Shown one piece after another: positions 8,644 to 16,908 of a stretch of 64,000 nt of DNA (position 1 is its first letter; the number at the start of each line of letters is the position of its first letter). A program made the translations under genes and the position numbers. Source of the stretch: Caldilinea sp. CFX5 (lineage in GTDB: Bacteria; Chloroflexota; Anaerolineae; Caldilineales; Caldilineaceae). Below the pieces are notes generated by a model. It worked only from the letters and a program-made list of their open reading frames with translations, made no database searches and was not told the DNA's origin. The DNA lies in assembly GCA_021405325.1 (NCBI GenBank), contig QWII01000022.1, positions 1 through 64,000 on the forward strand. The letters are read 5' to 3'.

Positions 8644-11600
8644 ACCTCACCAACAATTGTTGTTACAACTTCGCTCAGGGTACGCCTTTGGCGCTCGATT
8701 GGTTGGTCAGGCGCGTAAAGCGTGGCGATACGCTCGGCGGCGCGCGCCTTGTACATCTGCCAGGTGGCGGGATGGCTTTGCACCAGCGTCAACAGTTCCG
8801 CTGCCTGGTTGCGCTTCTGGTTGGCTTCCGCCGGCCTGATTTCACTTTCGGCTACCAGCAGCGACGCGTAGTGATAGACGGCAATGGCCAAATGGGCGAA
8901 GAGTTCGTTGGCGGCGGTTAGTTGCATCGCCTCGACCAGATAGGCGCGGGCGGTCGCCAGATCCCCCAAGCGATAGGCCGTTTCGCTGAGACAACTGAGC
9001 AGATGAGCCAGATAGACCGGGCTGCCTAGCTCGCGCGCAATGGCAAGCCCTTCCTGCACAAAGGCTTGCGCCTCTACATAGCGGCCCTGGTCGTTGGCAA
9101 TGCGCGCCAGACCGGCCAACCGCCCCGCCACCTGCCCCTGATGGCCGATGGCGCGGCAAATCAGCAGACTCCGCTGGAAATAGTCATGCGCCGCTGTCAA
9201 GCGTTCGCCGCCGAGCGCCCAGTAGACCAGGCCCAGTCCACCCAACGCCATCGCCATGCCATATTGATCGTCAATGCGCTCAAAGAGGTGCAGACTCTCG
9301 CGATAGTAGGCTTCACTGTCGGCATATTCGCCCAGGGCAAAGGTGACAAAGCCCAGCGTATCCAGCGCATAGGCGATCCAGTCCGGTCGCCCCAGGTCGC
9401 GACTGAGGTGGAGGGTTTGCGTCGCCAACTTTTTGCTTTCGGCATATTCACCGAGCGTGGCATCGACCAGATTCGCCAGCTTCTCCAACGCGCTCGCCAT
9501 GCCGGCTTTGTCGTCCATGTCGCGGCTGATCGCCAGACTTTGGCTCAAGTGTTGCTTGGCCAGCGCCTTTTCACCGCGCCACATGGCAAGTTGGCCCAGA
9601 AAGTTCAGAACAAAGGCCCGCTCTGCCGGCTGGTCAACTTGTGCAGTCAGCGCTAAACAGACTTGGAGATGGTTGTCGGCGGTCTCATAGTCACAGAGAA
9701 AATGACAGAATGCGCCACAACGGGCGCGCAGCCGCAGGTGCAGCAGGGCCGCGATCTCGGCGCCGCCGGCTGCCGGTATTTGCTGGGCCGCCTGCTCGAA
9801 GAGATCCTTCCCTTCCAGGTAGCGGCTGCGGATCTGATAGAAATTATAGAGCGGATCGACCGCCGCCTGTAGGCTTGTCACGTCACGCTGCTCAACCGCC
9901 CAATGCCAGGCGGCGCGCACATTGTCAATCTCGCCGCCGATGGCCTGGAGCGCCGCCTGTTGCTCTTTTCCCGTAAGCTGCGGTGCACGGTTTTGGAGAA
10001 CATGCAGATAGTAGCGGCTATGGCGCGCACGAATGGCCGCATTTGCTGCCGGCTGGGCTGCTAACTTCTCCGCCACAAATTGGCGCAAGAGTTCGTGCAT
10101 CTGATAGCGGTTCTGTCCGGCAGCGTCCTGGCTCACGCGCACCAACGCTTTTTCAGTCAGTGTCGCCAGGGTCAACAAGGAAGCGCCGGCCACTTCCCGC
10201 GCCGCTTCCTGGGCAAACCCACTTTCAAAAATGGGCAAGTGCAGGAGCGTCTGTTGCTCGTCTGTGGTTAACAGTTGCCAGGTCTGTTCCAACACGGCGC
10301 GCATACTGCGGTGGCGGCTGGGGATGTTTTGGTAGCGCGTGGTGAGAATATCGAGGTTATTAGCAATCTCCTCGGCAATCTGCCGGCAGGAGAGAACTTT
10401 GACCCAAGCCGCCGCCAGTTCCAACGCCAACGGCGCACCATCGACCAGGCGACAGATGCGCGCCACCTGTTCCTGTTCCGGCGCCAGGGCAAAATTGGGA
10501 CGCGCCCGCTGCGCACTCTGGACAAAAAGCTGGACGGCATCCGTCACCCGTTCCTTGCCGTTCGCCCCTTGCCCAGCCGCCAAACGGTGGTTCTTGCCAT
10601 TCACCGGCGGCAACCCCATCCCGGCCAACGGATGAAACCACTCTTCCTGCAAATTGAGCGCCACCCGCGATGTCACCAACAATTTGATCTGCGCCGCCGC
10701 CGGCAGCAACTCGGCAACGAACCCAACGCCATCCAGTAGATGTTCAAAATTATCTAAAATCAATAACATCTGCTTTTCACGTAGGTAGTTCATCAACTGC
10801 TGTTGCGGCGGCACCGCACTATAAAAACGAAACCCTGTCGCCTCAGCAATCGCCTCAATCAACCCGCTGGCGGTCGTAACTGACTGCAACGGGACAAAGA
10901 AAACGCCATCATTAAATTTTAGCTTTTGGATTTTAGCTTTTGGATTGTCTTCCCCTACGGAATCTAAAATTTTGTGAGCGGCTTCGAGCGCCAGGCGTGT
11001 TTTGCCAATCCCACCAGGGCCGATCAGGGTAAGCAACCGACAGGCCGGGTCGTGCAGCCGGCGCAGAATATCGGCCAACTCCTGCACCCGCCCGATGAAC
11101 GGAGTGGTTTGGGTCGGCAGGTTGTGAGGGGGTGAAGGGGTGACAGGGTGAGGGGGTGACAGGGTGACAGGACGTTCGGCGAGATCAGCCGAGCCGTGAC
11201 TGGGTAATTGCGCGACAGTAGCGCTTGTCACCTTGTCACTTGTCACCTTGTCAGGCTTGGGAAACCGCCGGGCGCGGATCGCTTCATAGAGCGCCGTCGT
11301 CTCTTCATCCGGGGGGACATCCAGCTCTTCTTGGAGAATGCGAACGCACTCCTCGTATTGGCGCAGCGCGGCTGTCACCTCGCCGGCTTGGGCGTGAAGG
11401 CTCATCAACTGGCGGTGGATCACTTCTTCCAGCGGGTCGTGGAGTAGCCACCGGCGGGCGTAGTGGAGCGCTTCGGTAAACTTTTCTTGGGCGGCATAGG
11501 CGGTGATCAACTGTTGTAGTAGTTGGGCGTAGACGCTACGCAACTCGGTGCGTTGAAAAAATTGCCAGTCATCAAACGCCGGGCAGTCGGGCAGGGTGAA

Positions 11601-12038
11601 GCCGGCCAGGAAGTCGCCGGTGTAGAGTTCAACTACGTTAGCGCCGGCAGCCGGCAGCGCAGAATCATCCACAACTCTTGCCGACGCAGATGATAGATAT
11701 GCACCCGCCGCCTGTTGGAAAGCGACGGCATCGATCCCTAGGGGGGCGTCGCCTTGCAGAGAGACTGTTTCCGTGCCAACGGTCAGGAGTTGCGCATCCA
11801 ACAGTTGGTTTAGATCATAGAGGATGCGCCGGAGGTTGGCGCGGGCGCCTTGTTGGTCTTTCTCCGGCCAGAACAAGGTGGCTAGGGCATCGCGGCTGTG
11901 CGCCTGCCGGGTGACAGCCAGGTAGATCAAGAGCGCCAACGCTTTGCGTAGCGTGACCGTGAGCGGTTGCCCGTTGCATTCTAACCGGGGGACGCCCAAT
12001 AGATAGAGTTTCCATTGACCTGCGCTGTTTGTACCCAT
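8640..12038 (-). CDS. Giant SARP-type regulator: wHTH-BTAD-NB-ARC-TPR, paralogue 2
   Basis: The 1132-residue paralogue of the downstream gene has the same order: winged helix 1-95, BTAD about 100-255, linker 262-305, Walker A GPGGIGKT (340-347), Walker B LLILDNFEHLL, then TPR repeats. AAGAGG lies 6 bases before the ATG. A promoter with TTGAGA and TAGAAT hexamers is visible upstream at 12080-12107. The linker (KVTSDKVTSATV onward, then HPVTPSPPHN) is encoded by an inverted GGTGACAG-type repeat. It is probably the first gene of a two-cistron operon of cooperating or duplicated signal sensors. Confidence 0.92.
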   Translation of the reverse strand: MGTNSAGQWKLYLLGVPRLECNGQPLTVTLRKALALLIYLAVTRQAHSRDALATLFWPEKDQQGARANLRRILYDLNQLLDAQLLTVGTETVSLQGDAPLGIDAVAFQQAAGAYLSSASARVVDDSALPAAGANVVELYTGDFLAGFTLPDCPAFDDWQFFQRTELRSVYAQLLQQLITAYAAQEKFTEALHYARRWLLHDPLEEVIHRQLMSLHAQAGEVTAALRQYEECVRILQEELDVPPDEETTALYEAIRARRFPKPDKVTSDKVTSATVAQLPSHGSADLAERPVTLSPPHPVTPSPPHNLPTQTTPFIGRVQELADILRRLHDPACRLLTLIGPGGIGKTRLALEAAHKILDSVGEDNPKAKIQKLKFNDGVFFVPLQSVTTASGLIEAIAEATGFRFYSAVPPQQQLMNYLREKQMLLILDNFEHLLDGVGFVAELLPAAAQIKLLVTSRVALNLQEEWFHPLAGMGLPPVNGKNHRLAAGQGANGKERVTDAVQLFVQSAQRARPNFALAPEQEQVARICRLVDGAPLALELAAAWVKVLSCRQIAEEIANNLDILTTRYQNIPSRHRSMRAVLEQTWQLLTTDEQQTLLHLPIFESGFAQEAAREVAGASLLTLATLTEKALVRVSQDAAGQNRYQMHELLRQFVAEKLAAQPAANAAIRARHSRYYLHVLQNRAPQLTGKEQQAALQAIGGEIDNVRAAWHWAVEQRDVTSLQAAVDPLYNFYQIRSRYLEGKDLFEQAAQQIPAAGGAEIAALLHLRLRARCGAFCHFLCDYETADNHLQVCLALTAQVDQPAERAFVLNFLGQLAMWRGEKALAKQHLSQSLAISRDMDDKAGMASALEKLANLVDATLGEYAESKKLATQTLHLSRDLGRPDWIAYALDTLGFVTFALGEYADSEAYYRESLHLFERIDDQYGMAMALGGLGLVYWALGGERLTAAHDYFQRSLLICRAIGHQGQVAGRLAGLARIANDQGRYVEAQAFVQEGLAIARELGSPVYLAHLLSCLSETAYRLGDLATARAYLVEAMQLTAANELFAHLAIAVYHYASLLVAESEIRPAEANQKRNQAAELLTLVQSHPATWQMYKARAAERIATLYAPDQPIERQRRTLSEVVTTIVGEV
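10914..10975. repeat. In-gene microrepeat hairpin after the P-loop helix, paralogue 2
   Basis: AAATTTTAGCTTTTGGATT is repeated in part and followed by the complement AATCTAAAATTTT. It lies at the same protein position as the repeat in paralogue 1 but with different sequence, encoding NPKAKIQKLKF. Confidence 0.7.
11126..11256. repeat. In-gene inverted repeat in the BTAD/ATPase linker, paralogue 2
   Basis: Tandem GGTGACAGGGTGA words on one side face TTGTCACCTTGTCAC words on the other, enough for a long imperfect hairpin inside the coding sequence. The same GTGACAGGGTGACAAGG words occur between genes near 30692. Confidence 0.8.
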
Positions 12039-12079
12039 CGTTGACCTCTTATTGGCTCAGTCGGCGGTGGTTGACCTCT

Positions 12080-12107
12080 ATTCTACGCAGATTTCCAAAA
12101 ATCTCAA
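12080..12107 (-). promoter_or_regulatory. Probable sigma-70-type promoter of the paralogue 2/1 operon
   Basis: On the minus strand TTGAGA (12107-12102) and TAGAAT (12085-12080) are separated by 16 bases. The same arrangement, with matching spacer sequence TTTTTnGAAAT, precedes paralogue 3 at 24972-24999. Conservation across paralogues supports function. Confidence 0.6.
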
Positions 12108-12260
12108 CTTTTGTTTTACCAACCCGCCTAAACCCGCACCCAACCCCAAACCGATCAAAACCAACGCACTCGCCTAACTTTCGGCTCTGGTCGGAACGTG
12201 GGTTGGGTCTGTAAACTGGATATAGCGCGAGTTGTGACAATGCCTACAACAAACGCATGA

Positions 12261-12310
12261 GAGGACGCCAGCACGGACGCTGCCCCAACGCTTGCCGCCT
12301 ATACTGGAGC
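12261..12310. repeat. Diverged GACGC-rich repeat, copy 1
   Basis: It shares GGACGCTGCnCCAAC and the following CTATACT-like word with the blocks at 17019-17098 and 25011-25080. The match is partial. Confidence 0.45.
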
Positions 12311-12628
12311 TAGCCGATGACAGGCATGAACGAGCAGCTATGAGCGCTATGGTTTTCAACGGCTAGGCCAGAAGCTGATCCGACGCGGTCCGGTTGAGAC
12401 GGCTGTGATTGAACTGGTTTATCGCGGGTAACGCGATGGGGGCTGCATCTGGTAATACGGCAAGAGTCGTAGCAGTGGCTACAAGCCGCCGGCATGGTCG
12501 ATGTTCAGTTTCATACGCTGGGCGGGCCACCCTGGTGTCGGTGGATGAGTTTGGGTTGTCCGGCGCGTAAGCGAAGCGCGTGAGAGAAGACAGAAGACAA
12601 GAAGATAGACGATAAGGAGAAATAGGTT

Positions 12629-12859
12629 ATGTATTCGGATTATGGATGGGTGCAAAAGTATGAGGAGGATCTCCAGGCAAAGGCGAGCGAGTTCCGGAGT
12701 GCGCAGGCGGATGCTGCCTGGGTGATGATGGGGCTGGGGCGTGGTGTCAAGGTGGTCGGGCATTGGTTGCTGTGGTGGGGAAAAAAGCTGCAACTTGCGG
12801 CAGCCCATAAGCGTGCCGGCGTTGCCCGGAGCGTACTCCTCGCCCAGCGTAATTCTTAA
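12629..12859 (+). CDS. Small protein of unknown function
   Basis: A 76-residue basic protein preceded by AAGGAGAAATAGGTT. It contains a Trp-rich segment, HWLLWWGKKLQLAA, comparable in pattern to [14 protein letters not shown] in the small protein at 2966. The N-terminal half is acidic and helical. It is followed after 15 bp by another small gene with its own site, and then by an enoyl-CoA hydratase-like gene in the same direction. No known domain is recognised. It may be an amphipathic, membrane-surface peptide. Confidence 0.6.
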   Translation: MYSDYGWVQKYEEDLQAKASEFRSAQADAAWVMMGLGRGVKVVGHWLLWWGKKLQLAAAHKRAGVARSVLLAQRNS

Positions 12860-12874
12860 CGAAAGGAATTTACC

Positions 12875-13063
12875 ATGTTGCTCTCAGAAGTAACCTATTT
12901 GGTACAGCAAGAACGCTATGCCGACCTCCGGCGAGCAGCCGAACGCGCGCGTTTGGTCAAAGCCGTCGAACGCAAGCAGCAGTGGCGCGCAACCGAACGT
13001 TGGTATAGCCGCTACCTGTTTCCGCTCTTCTTCACCATCGGGGTAAACGTGGCAAACAGATAG
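12875..13063 (+). CDS. Small Arg/Glu-rich protein of unknown function
   Basis: A 62-residue protein with AAAGGAATTTACC before the ATG. The N-terminal two thirds read as a charged helix (QQERYADLRRAAERARLVKAVE). The C-terminus is hydrophobic (YLFPLFFTIGVNV), possibly a short membrane-associated tail. It forms a closely spaced set with the gene at 12629. No family assignment is possible. Confidence 0.55.
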   Translation: MLLSEVTYLVQQERYADLRRAAERARLVKAVERKQQWRATERWYSRYLFPLFFTIGVNVANR

Positions 13064-13172
13064 AACTGGTTTGGGTTGGTCGGTTGGTAGCTCACCGAAC
13101 AAACTAATTCCACTGTCAACTAAATTTTTTGGTATTTTCCGTAGGGATGCAGGAGTTTAGGAGAAAACAACC

Positions 13173-14201
13173 ATGTTTACTGTCTATGCCACCTCCGGTG
13201 GTGGGATTGTGGTCAAGGAAGAAACAAAGCAAACCGCCGTCAAGGGAAGAGAGCAAAACGAGCCGCAGGCGGTAGCCAGCGCAATGCAACCGGTAAAGCT
13301 GGTTGATGAAAGTTATCCATACTGGTACGAGATGGCGCCAACGACAGGTCGCATACCGCGACCCACAGTGAGCAAAGAAAGCAGTAACCCTGTCTCGCGG
13401 AGCAATTCACCCGTCCTCTATGAGCGTAAGGGCGTCATTGCGCTAATCACCCTGAATCGCCCGGCGGTGTTGAATGCTATCGATATGGAGATGGCTACGT
13501 TGCTCAAAACGTCGTTGCAGAAAGCAAGTGCGGATCAGCGCGTGCGCACCGTAATTTTGACCGGCGCAGGACGCGGTTTCTGTACCGGCGGCGATCTGCG
13601 CTTTGCCGTTGCGGCCAACCCGGAACAGCCGGGCGACTCCTTTCTGGCCTTGACCAAGGTCTTACATGCCGCCATTGCCGAGATTCGCAACCTGGGCAAG
13701 CCGGTTATCGCCGCTATCAATGGCCCGGCGGCGGGGGCCGGCCTCTTTCTGGCGCTGGCCTGCGATCTGCGGGTGATGGCCGAGGGGACTTACCTCAAAC
13801 AGTCCAACACCTCCTATGGCCTTTCTATCCCGGCCGGGGGCGCCTTTCTGTTGCCGCGCCTGGTGGGGTTGGGACGCGCGCTGGAAATCGCCATGCTCGA
13901 CGAGCCGATCCCAGCGGCCCGCGCGTCGGCACTGGGCCTGGTGACCAAAGTTGTACCGGATACGCTGGTAGCGGCAGCCGCACAACAACTGGCGGAACAG
14001 ACCGCTCAGCGTTCCATGGACGCCCTGGCGCGCACCAAACAGTTGATGAACAGCGCCTTTTATCACACGTTGGAAGAGCATCTGCACCTGGCGCGTCAGG
14101 CCATTGCCGCCAGCGCCAATTCACCCGAAGGGCGTGAAGGGCTATCTGCCTTTCTGGAGAAACGAAAACCGGATTATGCCGGTGTCACGAGTATCGTCTA
14201 A
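13173..14201 (+). CDS. Enoyl-CoA hydratase/isomerase family protein with N-terminal extension
   Basis: The 342-residue protein starts with TTTAGGAGAAAACAACC before the ATG. Residues 1-80 are a Ser/Gln-rich extension with no recognised domain. From about residue 84 a crotonase fold follows: LITLNRPAVLNAID, oxyanion loop GAGRGFCTGGDLRF, and GPAAGAGLFLALACDLR. Where hydratases have the first catalytic Glu (around QPEIKLGTIPGAGG in the rat enzyme) this protein reads QSNTSYGLSIPAGG. It therefore probably does not work as a canonical hydratase; isomerase, hydrolase or another crotonase chemistry is more likely. It sits among small unknown genes, with no beta-oxidation partner adjacent. Confidence 0.85.
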   Translation: MFTVYATSGGGIVVKEETKQTAVKGREQNEPQAVASAMQPVKLVDESYPYWYEMAPTTGRIPRPTVSKESSNPVSRSNSPVLYERKGVIALITLNRPAVLNAIDMEMATLLKTSLQKASADQRVRTVILTGAGRGFCTGGDLRFAVAANPEQPGDSFLALTKVLHAAIAEIRNLGKPVIAAINGPAAGAGLFLALACDLRVMAEGTYLKQSNTSYGLSIPAGGAFLLPRLVGLGRALEIAMLDEPIPAARASALGLVTKVVPDTLVAAAAQQLAEQTAQRSMDALARTKQLMNSAFYHTLEEHLHLARQAIAASANSPEGREGLSAFLEKRKPDYAGVTSIV

Positions 14202-14234
14202 TCTTGTGGAACAACACAGAAAAGGAATAAGAGC

Positions 14235-14459
14235 ATGTTAGACCCACGAAGCTTTACCTTAGCGCGTGCCATCTGTGATGAACAGACGCAGAACAATGCC
14301 TTCCATGTGACCGAATCGTGGTGGGCGGCAGCGCCAAAGCCCCAGTGGCAACAGCGTTTCCAGCAGATCGCCGGCCAGTTGCGCAATCGCCTGCTTGGGT
14401 TGGGGCAACCAGGACGCGTATCAGTCAACGAGGAATGGCGCGAACCTGCGGTGTCATAG
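14235..14459 (+). CDS. Small protein of unknown function downstream of the crotonase gene
   Basis: A 74-residue product preceded by AAAGGAATAAGAGC and located 33 bp after the enoyl-CoA hydratase-like stop. It is Trp-containing and mixed in charge (ESWWAAAPKPQWQQRFQQIAGQLRNRLLGLG), with a likely amphipathic helix. It has no signal sequence or known domain. The initiation signal and position make it a plausible last gene of the cluster that starts at 12629. Confidence 0.5.
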   Translation: MLDPRSFTLARAICDEQTQNNAFHVTESWWAAAPKPQWQQRFQQIAGQLRNRLLGLGQPGRVSVNEEWREPAVS

Positions 14460-14513
14460 CCGCTTACCAACTTGTCGGCATGGTATGATGCGCACCGCTC
14501 GAATCTTGCACAA

Positions 14514-14573
14514 ATGAGGAGCCAGCACGTCGGCGTGCTGGCTGGTTCGCACGAGGGCCTGCGAACTCCTCAT
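14514..14573. repeat. Nested inverted repeat able to form a three-way junction
   Basis: Outer arms ATGAGGAG and CTCCTCAT enclose a 9-bp stem (GCCAGCACG/CGTGCTGGC) and a 5-bp stem (TTCGC/GCGAA). It lies between the convergent ends of the small gene and the hydrolase, so it may act as a bidirectional terminator. Confidence 0.6.
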
Positions 14574-14586
14574 GGTGCAGAATCCG

Positions 14587-15408
14587 CTATTGATTGGCCA
14601 GGAATGTCAATACGGCACGATTGAAGGCTTCAGGCGCTTCCATGTTGGGGACATGCGCCGTGTTGGGGATGCTGATCGTTTCTGCGCCAGGGATGCCAGC
14701 CTGCATCACCTTGGCCGCGCGCAAATTCTCGGCATGATCCAATGCACCGGTGACGAGCAATGTCGGCGCGTGAATCTCGCTCAGGCGACCAACGGCTGGC
14801 GGTGTTAGCGGGTTGAGCGGCTGAAGATCGGCAATCGCCCAAGTGCCATTGGCGACGAAAATGCGGTTCATGCGGCTGGCGCGTTCCCGTACTACCGACG
14901 CCACTTGTTCTGGTTGGCGGTGTGGACCATCCACCCAGATGCGCAACTGCAACTCCGAGGCAAGGGCAATGTCGCCCTGTTGGGTCGCCGCTATCATCTC
15001 GAAGAGATAGCGCGGCGGCGCCCCTTGGAGTTCAAAGCCGCTCGGCACACTGTTGACGATGACCAGCGAAGCGGCCAATGTCGGGTATTCGAGCGCCAGG
15101 TCTAGGACGATCTCGCCGCCCATCGAACAACCGATGAGGTGAGCGCGCGTAACCCCCAAATATTGCAGTAAGCGGTAGAGATCGTGCCGGCGGGTGCGTG
15201 GCCCTGTAACCGGGTCGGATTTGCCGTACCCTAGCATATCATAGCGGATCACCCGGTAGTGCTGGGCCAAGGTTGCCCACTGGTCATCCCACATGCCGCT
15301 GTCTAAAAAGGCGGCGTGGCTCAAAACCACCGTTTCCTCTGTCGCTGCCGTTGCCGCAACTTCGTAATAGAGTTTGCCATCACCCAGATCAAAGTATCCT
15401 GTTGTCAT
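14587..15408 (-). CDS. Alpha/beta-fold hydrolase
   Basis: The 273-residue protein begins MTTGYFDLGDGKLYYEV. The ATG at 15408 has AAGGAGG about 9 bases upstream, so the longer frame from 15465 is rejected. The nucleophile elbow is GCSMGG and the probable acid is in TGALDHAENL. The catalytic histidine is in NTAHVPNME, near the end. It resembles 3-oxoadipate enol-lactonase or haloperoxidase-like esterases, without enough to choose. It is divergently arranged with a broken WYL-type regulator, which probably once controlled it. Confidence 0.88.
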   Translation of the reverse strand: MTTGYFDLGDGKLYYEVAATAATEETVVLSHAAFLDSGMWDDQWATLAQHYRVIRYDMLGYGKSDPVTGPRTRRHDLYRLLQYLGVTRAHLIGCSMGGEIVLDLALEYPTLAASLVIVNSVPSGFELQGAPPRYLFEMIAATQQGDIALASELQLRIWVDGPHRQPEQVASVVRERASRMNRIFVANGTWAIADLQPLNPLTPPAVGRLSEIHAPTLLVTGALDHAENLRAAKVMQAGIPGAETISIPNTAHVPNMEAPEAFNRAVLTFLANQ

Positions 15409-15556
15409 ACGATTGCGCCTCCTTTTGCGCATCTGCTTGTTACCTAGAACGTTTTGTTTACGCAAGCATTCTTAGTATACAATGGCTTGGGTGACATCTT
15501 CTGTCACTCAATAGTTTGCTTGTGAAGAGCTATTTTTTCGTGGAGGATGAGGAACT

Positions 15557-16044
15557 ATGCGCGCCGACCGTTTGCTTTCCATTGTCTTATTATTGCAAAG
15601 AGAGGGCAAAATGACCGCGGACAACCTAGCCCGCCAATTGGAAGTGTCACGGCGCACCATTCTGCGCGATGTGGAGGCGCTCTCGTTTGCTGGGATTCCC
15701 CTCTACACCGAAGGCGGGCATGGGGGTGGGATTGCGCTGGATGAAAAGTATCGCACTACTGGCAAGCGCATCTCCATGAGTTTGTCACCGCTTTTTCCGA
15801 ATATGAGTTCACCTTGCGCATCCATCCAGACCGGATCAACTTTGCGCGCTGGTTAACCCCTGGACGCAATTTGATCCTTAGCACAGATGCCCAAGGGTGG
15901 CAGACCATCAAATTTCAGATGGAATCCGACCAGTTGGCCCAGATGTTGGTTTTCGGTCTGGGCGCGGCGTGTGAAGTGGTCGAGCCGTTATCACTCAAAG
16001 AAGCTGTGTCCAGGGCGTGTCAGGAGCTACTGAAGCAGCTTTAA
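15557..16044 (+). pseudogene. Broken HTH/WYL-domain transcriptional regulator
   Basis: The first 75 codons encode an intact N-terminal winged helix (MRADRLLSIVLLLQREGKM, then ARQLEVSRRTILRDVEALS and GGIALDEKYRTT). This is typical of YafY-type regulators of about 320 residues. At about 15755-15770 the frame shifts directly into a C-terminal WYL-type segment (LHEFVTAFSEYEFT, then GAACEVVEPLSLKE). Roughly 150 middle residues are therefore missing and the two parts are out of frame. A good site (GAGGATGAGGA) remains before the ATG. It faces the hydrolase gene across 148 bp. Confidence 0.75.
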
Positions 16045-16406
16045 GCCTTTGAATCGCTAACGAGTTGTTGCAGTACTGGGCTGCCGCCAAAGGTTTCGAC
16101 CAGCGTTTTCAAGCCTTGGGTGAACTTTTGGGCGGCAGCCGGCGGTGTAATATCGCGCTTCTCCAGTTCAGCCATCATTTGATAGACGCTAATCCCGGCA
16201 TAACGCGCCGCCGCGCTGAGATCTGCTTCCCCCCGTTGGTAGGCAGTTATTGCGCGCTCAATTTGATAGTCGGCGATGCCGGCCAAAATCAACCGCTTCA
16301 TGAGTGCTGCTTCCGAAATTCCTTCTGCTTGGCTAATCTGCGCCAGCAATGCACTCTCTTGTTGATCAAAGCGAACGGATTTTGTCACAGTAGTGGCATT
16401 GTTCAT
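16041..16406 (-). CDS. Antitoxin-like DNA-binding protein of a PIN toxin pair
   Basis: The 121-residue protein has an N-terminal ribbon-helix-helix-like stretch (TKSVRFDQQESALLAQISQAEG). A UPF0175-like segment follows, YQRGEADLSAAARYAGISVYQMM, which is the usual signature of these antitoxins. It starts one base after the stop of the PIN-domain gene, with AGAAAGGAATTTGAT as its site, so translation is coupled. It should bind the toxin and repress the shared promoter. The order toxin-then-antitoxin is the less common one. Confidence 0.75.
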   Translation of the reverse strand: MNNATTVTKSVRFDQQESALLAQISQAEGISEAALMKRLILAGIADYQIERAITAYQRGEADLSAAARYAGISVYQMMAELEKRDITPPAAAQKFTQGLKTLVETFGGSPVLQQLVSDSKA

Positions 16407-16407
16407 A

Positions 16408-16908
16408 TCAAATTCCTTTCTGCCGCGCCACCGTTTCCAACATGGTTAACGCAGTACGCTTCATTTGCTTACCAGCGTTTGTTTGATTAATGGCATCGAC
16501 GGCCAACATATAAGTAAGGCGACCGTGATCAAAAAGCAAGACAGTAAACTCAGCCGTACCCACAACCTGTACCCCCGCCGATCGCGCACGATGGTACGGG
16601 TTTGCATCGTCGATCAACAAGAAATACTGGTGTTCAATGGCCAATGCAATTGCTGCGTTTTCACCCGCATGAAACCAAGCCACTGCTTTTTGCGGCTCTT
16701 GGATCACCACCTTCCCTGCTTCTAGCCACGCATCAAATAAGACTGAACTACGTGCAGGAATGCCTAGTACGGTTAGTGGGTAGCGGATTTCTGCTGCAAC
16801 TACTGCTGGTGAAAACAAATGAAAATAGTCTGCTACATAGAGGATAATATCGCCACGGCAGGCGTTGATCCAAAACGAAGCATCAATTGATGCACTTTGC
16901 TTCATCAT
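16408..16908 (-). CDS. PIN-domain ribonuclease toxin (VapC/DUF3368-like)
   Basis: About 166 residues from MMKQSASIDASFWINACRG. The early acidic residue (SIDASFW) and later acids (EIRYP, AGENAAIALA, LLIDDANPYHRAR) match the spaced Asp/Glu set of PIN nucleases of the DUF3368 group. Such toxins cut RNA, often tRNA. The start is uncertain between 16947, 16908 and 16905; the MMK pair fits the domain boundary best, but no strong ribosome-binding site is visible. The downstream antitoxin gene begins one base after its stop. Confidence 0.75.
   Translation of the reverse strand: MMKQSASIDASFWINACRGDIILYVADYFHLFSPAVVAAEIRYPLTVLGIPARSSVLFDAWLEAGKVVIQEPQKAVAWFHAGENAAIALAIEHQYFLLIDDANPYHRARSAGVQVVGTAEFTVLLFDHGRLTYMLAVDAINQTNAGKQMKRTALTMLETVARQKGI

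Larger units (their letters stand above)
12039..12628. other. Intergenic region, about 590 bp, no convincing gene
   Basis: It contains the promoter of the regulator operon at the left and, at 12261-12310, a diverged copy of the GACGC-rich repeat found near 17019 and 25011. At the right is a purine-rich stretch with AGAAGACAAGAAGATAG words just before the next gene. Open frames here are short, lack ribosome-binding sites and show no family features. Confidence 0.6.

Noticed and set aside
14487..14520. A GCTCGAATC word resembling a tRNA T-loop.
   Set aside because: No acceptor or anticodon stem can be drawn around it; the nearby structure is the convergent-gene hairpin.
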